A DNA stretch of 64,000 bases. Origin: Litorihabitans aurantiacus. GTDB lineage: Bacteria; Actinomycetota; Actinomycetes; Actinomycetales; Beutenbergiaceae. Below the pieces are notes generated by a model. That model was given only the letters and a program-made list of their open reading frames with translations. It was not told the DNA's origin and searched no databases. Location: NCBI RefSeq assembly GCF_030161595.1, contig NZ_BSUM01000001.1:806001-870000 (forward strand), in the 5' to 3' direction. A program made the translations under genes and the position numbers. Positions 16,917 to 25,947 of this stretch are shown piece by piece (within the stretch, counting starts at the first letter, position 1; the number at the start of each line of letters is the position of its first letter).

Positions 16917-17038
16917 GAGAGGATTGCCGACGCTCACGACGGCGATCCTCTCGGCGAGGGTCAGCAATCCTCTCGCGGAGAGGATTGCCGACGCTCACGA
17001 CGGCGATCCTCTCGGCGAGGGTCAGCAATCCTCTCGCG
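16917..17038. repeat. 61-bp tandem duplication of inverted-repeat unit (element E)
   Basis: Two identical 61-bp copies (16917-16977 and 16978-17038) fill the gap between rlmC and the VOC gene. Each contains GAGAGGATTGCCGACGCTC, an internal GCGATCCTCTCGGCGAGGGT and CAGCAATCCTCTCGCG, so the copies contain several inverted GAGAGGATTGC/GCAATCCTCTC pairs. Partial flanking copies extend to about 16891 and 17060. The region can fold into alternative hairpins. It lacks the GCAGGTCAG core of elements A-D. Confidence 0.85.
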
Positions 17039-17079
17039 GAGGGTCGACAAAGCTCTCGCGAACTGCTGCGGGCCGCGAA

Positions 17080-17502
17080 CTACTGGGGGTCGGCGCCGAT
17101 GTTGACCATCCAGAACGTGCCGAAGCGGTCGGTGACCATCCCGAAGTGGTCGCCCCACGGGGCGGCGACCAGGTCCTCGACGATGTGCCCGCCGTCGATC
17201 AGCTTCGCCCACTGCGCGCGCAGGACCTCGGCGTCCTCACTCCCGCCGAACAGCGACACCGCCACCGACGAGGCCTCGGGCAGGGACATCGACGCCGGCG
17301 TGTCCGACGCCATCAGCCACGCGCGCCCGTCGATCACGAGCTGGCTGTGCATGACCTTGTCGGCGTCGGCCGGGTCCTGCGCCAGCCCGAAGTCACCGAA
17401 CGTCGAGACGGTCGCCTCACCGCCGAACACGTCGGCGTAGAACTCCATCGCCGCGCGGGCGGTGTCGCGGAACTGCAGGTAGGGGTTGACGTTGATGGTC
17501 AT
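17080..17502 (-). CDS. VOC/PhnB-like protein
   Basis: The 140-residue protein is a single-module vicinal-oxygen-chelate fold of the PhnB/3-demethylubiquinone-methyltransferase-like type: NPYLQFRDTARAAMEFYADVFGGEATV, MHSQLVIDGRAWLMASDTP, and the C-terminal WGDHFGMVTDRFGTFWMVN. Members bind metal or small hydrophobic ligands, but the substrate is usually unknown. ATG 17502 is preceded by GGGAGCC. The gene stands alone between repeat elements E and F. Confidence 0.8.
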   Translation of the reverse strand: MTINVNPYLQFRDTARAAMEFYADVFGGEATVSTFGDFGLAQDPADADKVMHSQLVIDGRAWLMASDTPASMSLPEASSVAVSLFGGSEDAEVLRAQWAKLIDGGHIVEDLVAAPWGDHFGMVTDRFGTFWMVNIGADPQ

Positions 17503-17589
17503 GGGTGGCTCCCTGGTCGGCGCTGCGTCTCTGTGGTGGATCGCAGGGTAGACCCGGCGTGCCGCGGGAACTCATCGGTGGCCGCGCCT

Positions 17590-17637
17590 CGAGTTCGGGG
17601 CCGAGTGCCGAGGTCGGGCCTCTCGGCCCCGAACTCG
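17590..17637. repeat. Perfect 16-bp-stem hairpin (element F)
   Basis: A perfect inverted repeat (CGAGTTCGGGGCCGAG at 17590-17605 with its complement at 17622-17637) encloses a 16-nt loop. A further CCCGAACTCG copy follows at 17647-17656. It lies 38 bases beyond the stop of the coiled-coil gene reading toward it and could act as a transcription barrier. Confidence 0.75.
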
Positions 17638-17674
17638 GCGCGGAAGCCCGAACTCGCGGGGATCCGGGCGCGAT

Positions 17675-19056
17675 TCAGTCGAAGATGTCGTCCATCAGGC
17701 CGCCCAGCACCATGCCCCCGAGGATCCCACCGGCCAGCCCGCCGAGGTCGTTGGTGCGCCGTCCGCCGCCGAGCCCGCCGAGCGCCCCGAGGCCGCCGAA
17801 CCCGCCGTCGCCGCCGCGACGCCGCCCCCGGCCGTCGTCCCAGCCCCACTCGTCCCCGTGCTCGCCGTCGATGTCGCGCCGCGCGAGGTCGAGGGCCTGC
17901 GACGCGAGCTGCGCCGCCCGCCGGGCGAGCCCGAACGCCTGCTCGCGCGCGTCGTCGTCGGTGCCGTGGCGGTGCACGTCGGTCAGCGCGCGCTCGGCCT
18001 CCGCGAGGCGTGTGCGCGCGTCGGCCCCGATGTAGCCCCGGTGACCAGCGATCACGTCGCGCGCGACCGCGAGCTGCCGCTCGGCGTCGTCGATCGCGTG
18101 CGTCAGCGCCTCGCGCGACGGCGCGGGCCGGGCCGCCCGGTCGCGCGCCCTCGCGACGGCGTCGTCCAGGGCTGTGTTCGCCTCGCGCAGGCGCGAGAGG
18201 TCGCCGAACGGGTCCGACGGCGTCCCCGCCGCCGGGAGCGCGGCGAGCGCGGCCTCGAGCTCGGCAGCGGCCGCGCCGGTCTCCGGCGTGGCAGGCACCT
18301 CGCGCAGGGCGACCAGGTCCCCGCGCGAGTCCGCCACGACGGCGGCGAGCGTCGACTCCGCGCGCAGCGCCTCGATCTCGTACGTCTCCACGGCCTCGAG
18401 CAGTGTCGCCGAGCGCCGCACCCCTCCGTGGCCGCCTCGAGCGCGACCGTCGATGCCGCCGCGTTGCCGGCGTCACGGCGGCGCGCGGCGACGTCGAGGC
18501 TGTGCTCGGCGAAGGAGATGAGCTGCTCGACCTCGCCCGCGTTGTCGGCGACCTGCCGCAGAGCGGCGGGGGAGTAGCGCTGCTGCAGCCGCTCCAGCGT
18601 CTCGTGCGCCGCGGGCAGCTGGGCGCGCACGCGCGCGGCCTCGGCACGGACGTTCTCGACGACCGCGGGGGCCTCGCGGACCTTCGCGACGGCGCGCTCG
18701 AGCTCACGCGTCTTCTCGTCCAGCAGGTCCTGGGCCCAGTCGGCCAGCTGCGCGATGCGTGCGTTGCGCTCGCGCAGCTCCTGCGGGGTGTCCGGGATGT
18801 CGTCGGTGTTGAGCTGGTGCAGCCGGAACGCCTCGCCGAGGTGGGTGCGGACGCTCGCGACGGCGGCGCGCAGGTCCGCGGTCGCGGCCTCCCCGAGCTC
18901 GGCGACGGCGAAGTCCAGCTCGTCCGCCGTCAGGCGCAGGCGCTCGTCCGCCTCGACGAGAGCGCGGCCCGCGCGCTGCGTGAGCTCGCGGTCGCGCTCG
19001 CCCTGCTCCTGCTCGTCCTGCTTCCTGCGCGTGCGACCCCAGAAGAGCGATGCCAT
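17675..19056 (-). CDS. Coiled-coil protein related to the C-terminus of TPM proteins (frameshifted near 18421)
   Basis: Two frames join if one C (plus-strand) is restored in 18421-18424, giving 460 residues. The protein starts MASLFWGRTRRKQDEQ and consists mainly of long charged helices with heptad-like leucines. The second half, with AIDDAERQLAVARDVIAGHRGYIGADARTRLAEAERAL, resembles the region after the TPM domain in actinobacterial TPM proteins, but no TPM domain or membrane anchor is present here. It ends in a Gly-rich GGFGGLGALGGLGGGRR tail and a short GGILGGMVLGGLMDDIFD segment. Role unknown; envelope or stress function would be a guess. Confidence 0.65.
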
Positions 19057-19146
19057 GAGGGCGAGTGTAGGTCGGGCGCCTGGGCGCGGGCTCGGGGATG
19101 ACGGGGCCGGTGCGCGGACGAGCGGTCGGACGATCGGACGATCCCG

Positions 19147-19382
19147 CCGGGCGGTCCGGCCGCGCCATCGGGCGGTTCGACCGCGCCGTCGGGCGGTCCA
19201 GCCACGGCTTCGGGCGGTTCGACGTCCGGCGATCGACAGCCGCTGCGAGCATCGGTGCAGGTCAGAGGGATGGCGAGGTGGGCGGGCTGTGGACGACGGT
19301 TCGCCAGACCGCCCGACGGCTGCGGCGAACCGCCCGAGGGGGCTGGTAGACCGCCCGAAGGGCCCGCGAACCGCCCGACGGT
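19147..19382. repeat. Core-and-mirrored-arm element C (4+4 units)
   Basis: Within the 19057-19538 gap, CGGGCGGT recurs at 19148, 19169, 19190 and 19211, exactly every 21 bp. The inverted ACCGCCCGA recurs at 19308, 19329, 19350 and 19370. Between them is a core of about 72 nt containing ATCGGTGCAGGTCAG, with GCAGGTCAG at 19257-19265. The plan equals that of elements A, B and D, but the arm sequence is unrelated to theirs. The rest of the gap shows no other clear feature. Confidence 0.78.
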
Positions 19383-19538
19383 CCGGACGGAGCGCTCTCG
19401 TCGAGTGCGTCCGGGCGGCTGACGGCGAGCCGCGGATCACAAACGCGTCACGATCTAGGCGGTCCTGCAAGATCACGCCGTTCCGCGGACACCCTGGGGT
19501 CACGGGGCGAACGCCCACCGACGAGGGAAGGCCGGACG

Positions 19539-20645
19539 ATGAGCGCACGAGGCACCTCCGCAGCACCGCCCGCCAGGACACCGCGTCCCGGTCGCACCAC
19601 CCGGGCCGCCAACCCGATTGCGACGGCGTCGACCACCGCCGCCCTCGCCGTCGGACTCGTGCTCCTCGCGGGCTGCACCGGCGGGGGCGCCAGTGACACG
19701 TCGGGCGTGCCGGCGATGCCGATGTCGGGCGACAGCGCGGACCGGGCCGGCGGCAGCTCCGAGTCGGCCCGGAGCGAGTCCGGGTCGACGAGCGGACCAG
19801 CCGCCGGTGACGAGGCAGCGACGACCGCCCCCGCCTCCGTCACCACCGGCGCCGCGGCCGCCGACCGCCAGGTCATCTCCACCGGCTGGGTGGACGTCGT
19901 GGTGGACGACCCGGTCGCCGCCGCCGGCGAGGTCGTCACGATCGTGGAGGGCGCCGCGGGCTGGATCGACAGCCGCTCGATTGTCGCCGAGACCGAGGAC
20001 GAGCCGGCCTCGGCGACGCTCGTCACCCGCATCCCGTCCGAGGTCCTCACGGCCACGCTCACCGAGCTCGACACGGTCGGCGACACGGTCCGCAGCGAGA
20101 TCGAGGCCGAGGACGTGACGGGCACCGTGCAGGACCTCGACGCGCGCATCCGCGCCAAGGAGCTCTCCGTGGAGCGGCTCGAGAACCTCCTGGCGAACGC
20201 CACGACCAACGCCGAGCTCATCGAGGCCGAGTCCGCGCTGACCGCGCGCCAGTCCGAGCTCGAGGAGCTCCATTCGCAGCGCAACCGGCTCGGCGACCAG
20301 GCGGCGATGTCGACCATCACGCTCGAGCTGACGGTGGCGGAGGAGGACGAGGAGGAGCCGGCCGTGGAGCCGCGCGGGTTCAGCAGCGGCCTGTCCGACG
20401 GCTGGGGGAGCCTGACCACCTTCGTCACCGGTGCGCTCGTGGTGCTCGGCGTGCTCCTGCCGTGGCTCGTGGTGGCCGCTGCGCTCGGGGGCGCGGTGCT
20501 GCTCGTGCGCCGCATCCGTCACGGTCGCGCGACGACACCGGTGGCGACGGCGACGGCATCGCCTGCCGCGACCGCGACGGACACCTCGAGCACCCCGGCA
20601 CCCGAGGCGCCCGCACCGGAGGGCGGACACGACGCAAAGGACTGA
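19539..20645 (+). CDS. DUF4349 lipoprotein
   Basis: The 368-residue protein has a lipoprotein signal peptide ending in the lipobox VLLAGC (cysteine at about residue 47). A low-complexity Ser/Gly/Thr linker follows, then a DUF4349 domain (about residues 108-285): RQVISTGWVDVVVDDPVAAAGEVVTIVEGAAGWIDS, then a coiled coil ARIRAKELSVERLENLLANA. One C-terminal membrane segment (WGSLTTFVTGALVVLGVLLPWLVV, about 290-315) has a short charged tail. It is an envelope protein of unknown function. ATG 19539 is preceded by GAGGGAAGG. Confidence 0.8.
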   Translation: MSARGTSAAPPARTPRPGRTTRAANPIATASTTAALAVGLVLLAGCTGGGASDTSGVPAMPMSGDSADRAGGSSESARSESGSTSGPAAGDEAATTAPASVTTGAAAADRQVISTGWVDVVVDDPVAAAGEVVTIVEGAAGWIDSRSIVAETEDEPASATLVTRIPSEVLTATLTELDTVGDTVRSEIEAEDVTGTVQDLDARIRAKELSVERLENLLANATTNAELIEAESALTARQSELEELHSQRNRLGDQAAMSTITLELTVAEEDEEEPAVEPRGFSSGLSDGWGSLTTFVTGALVVLGVLLPWLVVAAALGGAVLLVRRIRHGRATTPVATATASPAATATDTSSTPAPEAPAPEGGHDAKD

Positions 20646-20666
20646 GCCGAGCGCCGAACGGGACCC

Positions 20667-22322
20667 CTACGTCCCCGCCTCGAGCAGCGCGCGGGTGAAC
20701 GGGTGCGCGGGCGCCGCCCACACCGCCTCCACCTCACCCCGCTCGACGACCGCGCCGTCCTTCATCACCACGACGTCGTCGCACACCTGCCGCACCACGG
20801 CGAGGTCGTGCGAGATCAGCACCAGCGAGAGCCCACGCTCCGCCTGCAGCCGGAGCAGCAGCGCCAGGATCTCGGCCTGCACGGTGACGTCGAGCGCGGA
20901 GACGGGCTCGTCGCACACCAGCACGTCGGGGTCGGCGGCCAGCGCCCGGGCGATCGCGACGCGCTGGCGCTGACCGCCCGACAGCGTCCGGGGGCGTCGC
21001 GCGAGGATCTCCGGACCGAGCAGCACCTGCGCGAGGAGGGCTGCGCCGTCACCGGGACGCCGCCCGGCGCTGCGAGCGGCGTCGCGCAGCACGGCCGCGA
21101 CGTCGAGCCGCGGGTCGACGCTCGCCAGCGGGTCCTGCGGCACCAGCCGCACCCGGCGCCGCAGCGGTCGCCGTGCCCGTTCGGTCAGCGCGCTCCACGG
21201 CTCGCCGCCGAGCGTCACCTCGCCGGCGTCGGGCCGCTCGGCCGCGAGCAGCAGGCGCGCGAGCGTCGACTTGCCCGACCCCGACTCGCCGACGACGCCG
21301 AGCGCGCGTCCCGGGAGCAGCGTCACCGACACGTCGTCCACCGCGCGGACGACGCCACCGCCGGGAAGGCCGTAGGTGCGTGACACCCCGGTCGCCTCGA
21401 GCGCCGGAGGGCCCGACGGCGGGGCCTCCGCCGTCGCTCGCGCCGCGGAACGCGACTTCGGCCCCCGCGGCACGGCGTCCACCAGCCGCCGCGTGTACGG
21501 GTGCGACGGCGAGGAGAGCACCCGCGCCGTCGGCCCCTCCTCGACGACGAGTCCGTCCCGCAGCACCACCACCCGGTCGGCCACGCGCGCGACCGCGCGC
21601 AGGTCGTGGCTCACGAGCACCATCGCGCTGCCGGAGTCCCGCAGCCGGGCGAGCAGCGCCAGCACCCCGGAGGCGACGGTCGCGTCCAGCGCCGTGGTCG
21701 GCTCGTCGAGCACGAGGAGGTCCGGCGACCCCACGATCGCCGAGGCGATGAGCGCGCGCTGGCGCATCCCGCCCGAGAGGTCACCGGAGCGCTGGGACGC
21801 GCGCAGCGCCGGGTCGTCGAGCCCGGCGTCGGCGAGCGCGGTCAGGACCGCCTCGCGCCGCCGAGCGCGCGGCAGGGTCCGCCCGCCGTGCGCGTCGAGC
21901 GTCTCGGCGACCTCCGCCCCGATCGTGCGCAGCGGGTCCAGCGAGCCGAGCGCGTCCTGCATCACGAGGCCCACCCGTCGCCCGCGCAGGCGCCGCCACC
22001 GTCGCTGCCCGGCCCCGCGCACGTCCTGCCCGGCCAGCTCGAGGCGGGCCGCCGCCACGTGGGCGCGCGAACCGCCCTCGCCGGCCAGCCCCAGCAGCGC
22101 CCGCGACAGCACGGACTTGCCCGCCCCGGACTCACCCACGACGGCGACGCACTCGCCCGCGTCCACGTGCAGCGACACCCCGTGCAGCACGGGTGTCGCA
22201 TCCCGACCACGCCGGCCGCGCCCGAACGCCACCGTCAGGTCCTCGACCGTCAGCACGCGCGAGGACGGCGTTGCGTCGCTCCCGCCACCCGCGTCGCTCG
22301 TGCCGCCACCCGTGTCGCTCAT
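20667..22322 (-). CDS. Oligopeptide/nickel-type ABC importer, fused double ATPase
   Basis: The 551-residue protein fuses two DppD/DppF-like nucleotide-binding domains. The first has Walker A VVGESGAGKS at about residues 61-70, signature LSGGMRQRALIAS and Walker B LLVLDEPTTALD. The second has VVGESGSGKST, LSGGQRQRVAIAR and VLVCDEPVSALD. Together they would power the two permeases encoded just upstream. Start ATG 22322 overlaps the permease stop by four bases (ATGA). The substrate cannot be inferred from these domains. Confidence 0.9.
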   Translation of the reverse strand: MSDTGGGTSDAGGGSDATPSSRVLTVEDLTVAFGRGRRGRDATPVLHGVSLHVDAGECVAVVGESGAGKSVLSRALLGLAGEGGSRAHVAAARLELAGQDVRGAGQRRWRRLRGRRVGLVMQDALGSLDPLRTIGAEVAETLDAHGGRTLPRARRREAVLTALADAGLDDPALRASQRSGDLSGGMRQRALIASAIVGSPDLLVLDEPTTALDATVASGVLALLARLRDSGSAMVLVSHDLRAVARVADRVVVLRDGLVVEEGPTARVLSSPSHPYTRRLVDAVPRGPKSRSAARATAEAPPSGPPALEATGVSRTYGLPGGGVVRAVDDVSVTLLPGRALGVVGESGSGKSTLARLLLAAERPDAGEVTLGGEPWSALTERARRPLRRRVRLVPQDPLASVDPRLDVAAVLRDAARSAGRRPGDGAALLAQVLLGPEILARRPRTLSGGQRQRVAIARALAADPDVLVCDEPVSALDVTVQAEILALLLRLQAERGLSLVLISHDLAVVRQVCDDVVVMKDGAVVERGEVEAVWAAPAHPFTRALLEAGT

Positions 22323-23128
22323 CCCGCCACCCGCCCCAGCCGACGCCCCAGCACGGTCAGCGCCGCCGCCGTGGCCGTGATCGCGAGCCCCGGGCACACC
22401 GTCAGCCACCACGCCGAGGTGAGGTAGATCCGGCCGGCGTTCAGCATCGCGCCCCACTCCGGCGACGGCGGGAGCGCCCCCAGCCCGATGAAGCTCAGCG
22501 CCGCCACCCACACCACGGCCTGCCCGACGCCGAGCGTCACCACGGCCACGAGCGGCCACAGCGCGTTCGGCAGCACGTGCCGACCCAGGATCCAGGCGCC
22601 GCCGCGGCCCTCGAGCCGCGCGGCCGCGACGTACCCCGAACCCGCCACGGTGCGCGCCCGCGCGCGCAGGATCCGGGCGTACCCGGGCGCCGTCGCGAGC
22701 CCGACGGCGAGCACCGACGCCCCGACCCCGGGACCCTGCACCGCCACCAGCAGCAGCGCCAGCACCATCGTCGGCAGCGCGTAGAGCACCTCGACGACGC
22801 GTGCGACGCCGGCGTCGAGCCACCGGGGACCCAGGCCTGCCGCGAACCCCAGCACGAGCGCGAGCCCGGTGCCGATCGCCGTCGCCGCGAGCCCGACGCC
22901 GAGCGAGGCCGACGCACCGTGCACCACGCGCGTCCACACGTCGCGCCCGGACTCGTCCGTGCCGAACCACACGCCCCAGCCCGGTGCGCGCATGGCGCCG
23001 GCGGGGTCGATCGCGGTGGGGTCGCCGGGGGCGATCACGTCGGGTGCGACCACGGCGGTCACCATGAGGAGCACGACGGCGAGCGCGACCCCGCCCGGGA
23101 CGCCCAGCCGGGCGGCCGTCGCCCTCAC
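22319..23128 (-). CDS. ABC importer permease, DppC/OppC-like
   Basis: The 269-residue protein has the layout of DppC-type permeases: an N-terminal membrane helix, the FGTDESGRDVWTRVVHGASASL motif, then the BPD transmembrane domain and the EAA-type coupling loop AARLEGRGGAWILGRHVLPNALWPL, ending with FIGLGALPPSPEWGAML. GTG 23128 overlaps the stop of the preceding permease (GTGA), and its own stop overlaps the ATPase start. Confidence 0.88.
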   Translation of the reverse strand: MRATAARLGVPGGVALAVVLLMVTAVVAPDVIAPGDPTAIDPAGAMRAPGWGVWFGTDESGRDVWTRVVHGASASLGVGLAATAIGTGLALVLGFAAGLGPRWLDAGVARVVEVLYALPTMVLALLLVAVQGPGVGASVLAVGLATAPGYARILRARARTVAGSGYVAAARLEGRGGAWILGRHVLPNALWPLVAVVTLGVGQAVVWVAALSFIGLGALPPSPEWGAMLNAGRIYLTSAWWLTVCPGLAITATAAALTVLGRRLGRVAG

Positions 23129-24182
23129 GAGAGGGCCACCGGCTGCTCGCGGGCGGCCGACGACGTCGCCGACGCCGTCGTCGGCCCGCCGGTCCCACCG
23201 CGACGACCCCGCCGCCGCCCGCCACCCTCGGCCCGCGTCCGCGGATCGAGCGCGCGCTCGGCGAGGTCGGTGAGCGTCACGATCACCACGTACAGCAGCG
23301 CCACGAGCACGACCGCGCCGATCACCAGCGGGACGTCTCCCACGAGCGTCGCGTCCACGAGCAGTCGCCCGAGCCCCGGTCGGCCGAAGAGCAGCTCCAC
23401 GACCACCGCACCCGAGAGCAGGGACCCGAACGCCCAGCCGGAGAGGGCGAGCACGGGCAGGCTCGCGTGGCGCAGCGTGTGCCGCGCGAACAGGCGCACG
23501 GGGCCGGCGCCGCGGGCACGCGCCGTCGTCGCCATCGGGGCGGTCTGCGCCTCCTCGAGGCCGTCGCGCATCAGCTGCCCGAGGAAGCCGGCGAGCGGGA
23601 CGGCGAGCGTCAGTGACGGCAGCACGAGTCCGGCGAGGTCGCCGGGCGTGCTGGTCGGCGGCAGCCACCCCAGCCCCGCCGCGACGAGCGCGATGAGCAC
23701 GGCCCCCAGCCAGAAGTGCGGTGTCACCGTGGCCACGAGCTCGAGGCCGCGCAGCACCGCCGCGACGGCGCGTCCGACCGGTCCCCGTGCGCTCACCGCG
23801 ACCACCGCCACCGCGAGCGCGATGAGCCACGCCAGCACGAGCGCCGCCGCCGCGAGCACGAGCGTGCTCGGGAACGCCTCGCGCAGCAGGTCGGCCACGG
23901 GCAGGCGGCGCGAGAACGAGGTCCCGAGATCGAGGGTCGCCACGCGCCAGAGCTGGTCGAGGTACTGCAGCACGAAAGGCTGGTCGAGCCCGTACTCGAG
24001 ACGGGCGGCGGCGACGGCGTCGGGCCCGGCCTGCGACCCCGGCCCCCGAGGATCGCCTCGAGCGGGTCGCGCCCGCCGGCCCGCAGCGCGAGGAAGACGA
24101 TCGTGGCCGTGACCCACACGACGAGCGCGGCACGCCCGAGCGCCGTCAGGAGGGTGCCCAGGACCGGGCGCGCGAGGCTCAC
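23125..24182 (-). CDS. ABC importer permease, DppB/OppB-like (frameshifted near 24040)
   Basis: The N-terminal frame from GTG 24182 gives MSLARPVLGTLLTALGRAALVVWVTATIVFLALRAGGRDPLEAILGG. The second frame continues with ARLEYGLDQPFVLQYLDQLW, a DLGTSFSRRLPVADLL segment and five further helices with the coupling loop TTARARGAGPVRLFARHTLRHASLPVLAL. They join if one base is restored in the C runs at 24037-24047, giving 352 residues, normal for DppB. It lies 39 bases after the binding-protein gene. An extra Arg/Gly-rich C-terminal tail is present. Confidence 0.85.
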
Positions 24183-24221
24183 GACGCCATTCTCACCCGA
24201 CCTGCTCCGTCTTCCGCGTGC

Positions 24222-25850
24222 TCAGGAACTCGTCAGTGCGGCGCCCGCGAACGTCGGCGTCGAGACCGTCCCCAGCGTCTCGACCCCCGTGACCCCGCGG
24301 GTGAGGAAGTGGTTCTGCTGGTCGTAGAGCGGGAGGATGTAGTAGCCCTCCAGCACGATGGCCTGGGCCTGCGCGTACAGGTCGGTCCGCTCGGCCTCGT
24401 CCTGGCTGGCGGAGGCGGCGTCCAGCAGCGCGTCCAGCTCCGGGTCCTTCACCTGGACGTGGTTGGCGAAGTAGCCCGACGGCGCGGGCTGCGTCGAGTC
24501 GGAGTGGTACAGGATCCGCAGCACGTCCGGGCCGACCTTCGTGTAGGGCGCGCTGACGGCTTCGTACTCGTTGGCGGCGAGAGCGCCGTACCAGGCGGAC
24601 AGGTCCATCGGCTCGAGCACGACCTCGAAGCCCGCCTCGTCCGTGCTCGCCTGGATCTGCTCGAACAGCGACTGCTCGGCCGCCACCGACTGGTTCGTGC
24701 TCACGGGGAAGCGGACGGTGAGGCGCTCGCCGTCGCGCACGCGGTAGCCCTCGGCGTCGCGCTCGCTCCAGCCGGCACCGTCCAGGAGCGCCTCGGCCGC
24801 CTGGAGGTCGTAGCCGAAGAGGCTCTCGTCGGAGTAGGCGGTCGGCTCCACCGAGGCGAGCGGGGAGTAGGACGGCGCGGTCACCCCCGCGAAGAGCGTC
24901 TCGATCCCGGGCTCCGGGTTCGCGGAGCGGATGAACGCCTCGCGCACGGCGGCGTCGTCGAACGGCGCCTGGGCGGTGTTGAGCTCGATGCGGTTGACGC
25001 TGCCAGGCCGCGGCGCGTCGACGTGGGTGATGTCGGTGCCCTCGGCGGCCACGATCGCGTCGGGCTGCGGGTTGTCGATGACGTTCACCTGACCCGACTG
25101 CAGCGCGGCGTAGCGCGTGGCGGCGTCCGGCAGGAAGCGCCAGGTGATGCCGTCCAGGATCGCGGGGGCGGGCTCGCCGTCGGGGGCCACGTGGTCGTCG
25201 TTGCGCACGAGGTCGACCTGCTGTTGCGGCACCCAGTTCTCCACGACGAAGGGGCCCGTCCCGATCGGGGCCGCGCAGTTGGCCTCCTGGCCGCGCGCGA
25301 TGCCCGCGGGCGACTGGATCGCCGTCCACTGCTGCGACATCGACTCCAGCAGCGCCGAGTCCGGTGCGGTGAGGTGGAAGCGCGCCGTGGTCGTGTCGAC
25401 CACCTCGACCTCGCGGACCTTGGCGACGGCGAGGAAGCCCGTGGAGGAGGCGGTGTCGGGATCCTGGAGGTGCTCGACGTTCGCCTTCACCGCGGCCGCG
25501 TCCACGGGGGTGCCGTCGGTGAACGTGCGGTCCGCGGGGAGGGTGAAGTCCCAGGTCAGGCCGTCCTCGCTGACGGACCAGTCGCTCGCGAGCCACGGCG
25601 TGATCGTGCCGTCGGCGTCCCGCCCGACGAGTGGCTCGAGGTACTGCGTGGAGATCAGCGCCTGGGGGTAGTTGCCGCCCACGTGCGGGTCGAGGCAGGT
25701 GGGTTCGGCGTCACCCGTGGCGTAGACGAGCGTGCCGCCGTCGACGCCCGTTCCGACGGGGGCGACGGTCTCGTCGTTCCCTCCGCCGCTGCAGGCGGAC
25801 AGGACGAGGGCGAGGGTGCTGAGGGCGATGACGGGGGCGTGGCGGCGCAC
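24222..25850 (-). CDS. ABC importer solute-binding lipoprotein, SBP family 5
   Basis: The 542-residue lipoprotein has signal peptide MRRHAPVIALSTLALVLSAC with lipobox LSAC. The family 5 fold follows: TLVYATGDAEPTCLDPHVGGNYPQAL, WDFTLPADRTFTDGTPVDAAAVKANVEHL, IGTGPFVVENW and the C-terminal GYFANHVQVKDPELDALLDAA. Such proteins bind peptides, nickel chelates or other small solutes outside the cell. GTG 25850 is preferred to TTG 25904 because it gives a standard signal peptide, has AGGA upstream, and the TTG lies inside the likely -10 box. It is the first gene of a four-gene operon. Confidence 0.88.
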   Translation of the reverse strand: MRRHAPVIALSTLALVLSACSGGGNDETVAPVGTGVDGGTLVYATGDAEPTCLDPHVGGNYPQALISTQYLEPLVGRDADGTITPWLASDWSVSEDGLTWDFTLPADRTFTDGTPVDAAAVKANVEHLQDPDTASSTGFLAVAKVREVEVVDTTTARFHLTAPDSALLESMSQQWTAIQSPAGIARGQEANCAAPIGTGPFVVENWVPQQQVDLVRNDDHVAPDGEPAPAILDGITWRFLPDAATRYAALQSGQVNVIDNPQPDAIVAAEGTDITHVDAPRPGSVNRIELNTAQAPFDDAAVREAFIRSANPEPGIETLFAGVTAPSYSPLASVEPTAYSDESLFGYDLQAAEALLDGAGWSERDAEGYRVRDGERLTVRFPVSTNQSVAAEQSLFEQIQASTDEAGFEVVLEPMDLSAWYGALAANEYEAVSAPYTKVGPDVLRILYHSDSTQPAPSGYFANHVQVKDPELDALLDAASASQDEAERTDLYAQAQAIVLEGYYILPLYDQQNHFLTRGVTGVETLGTVSTPTFAGAALTSS

Positions 25851-25903
25851 GAGGATCCTCGGTTCCGAGTCGTCGGGACGCGACCGTTCGTGGTCGCCGT
25901 CCA

Positions 25904-25943
25904 AGAATAGGTGGTTCGTTCGGCGTCGACCGATCTAGGATCG
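25904..25943. promoter_or_regulatory. Divergent promoters with candidate TetR operator
   Basis: On the minus strand TATTCT at 25909-25904 is a -10 box for the importer operon. On the plus strand TAGGAT at 25936-25941 lies 6 nt before the TetR ATG. The palindrome CGATC-TAG-GATCG at 25931-25943 overlaps the second box, so it is a candidate autoregulatory operator. Confidence 0.45.
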
Positions 25944-25947
25944 CGTG

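Noticed and set aside
25851-25904. TTG at 25904 as the start of the binding-protein gene
   Set aside because: It lies in the likely -10 box and adds 18 charged residues before the signal peptide. GTG 25850 has a ribosome binding site and a standard lipoprotein signal.
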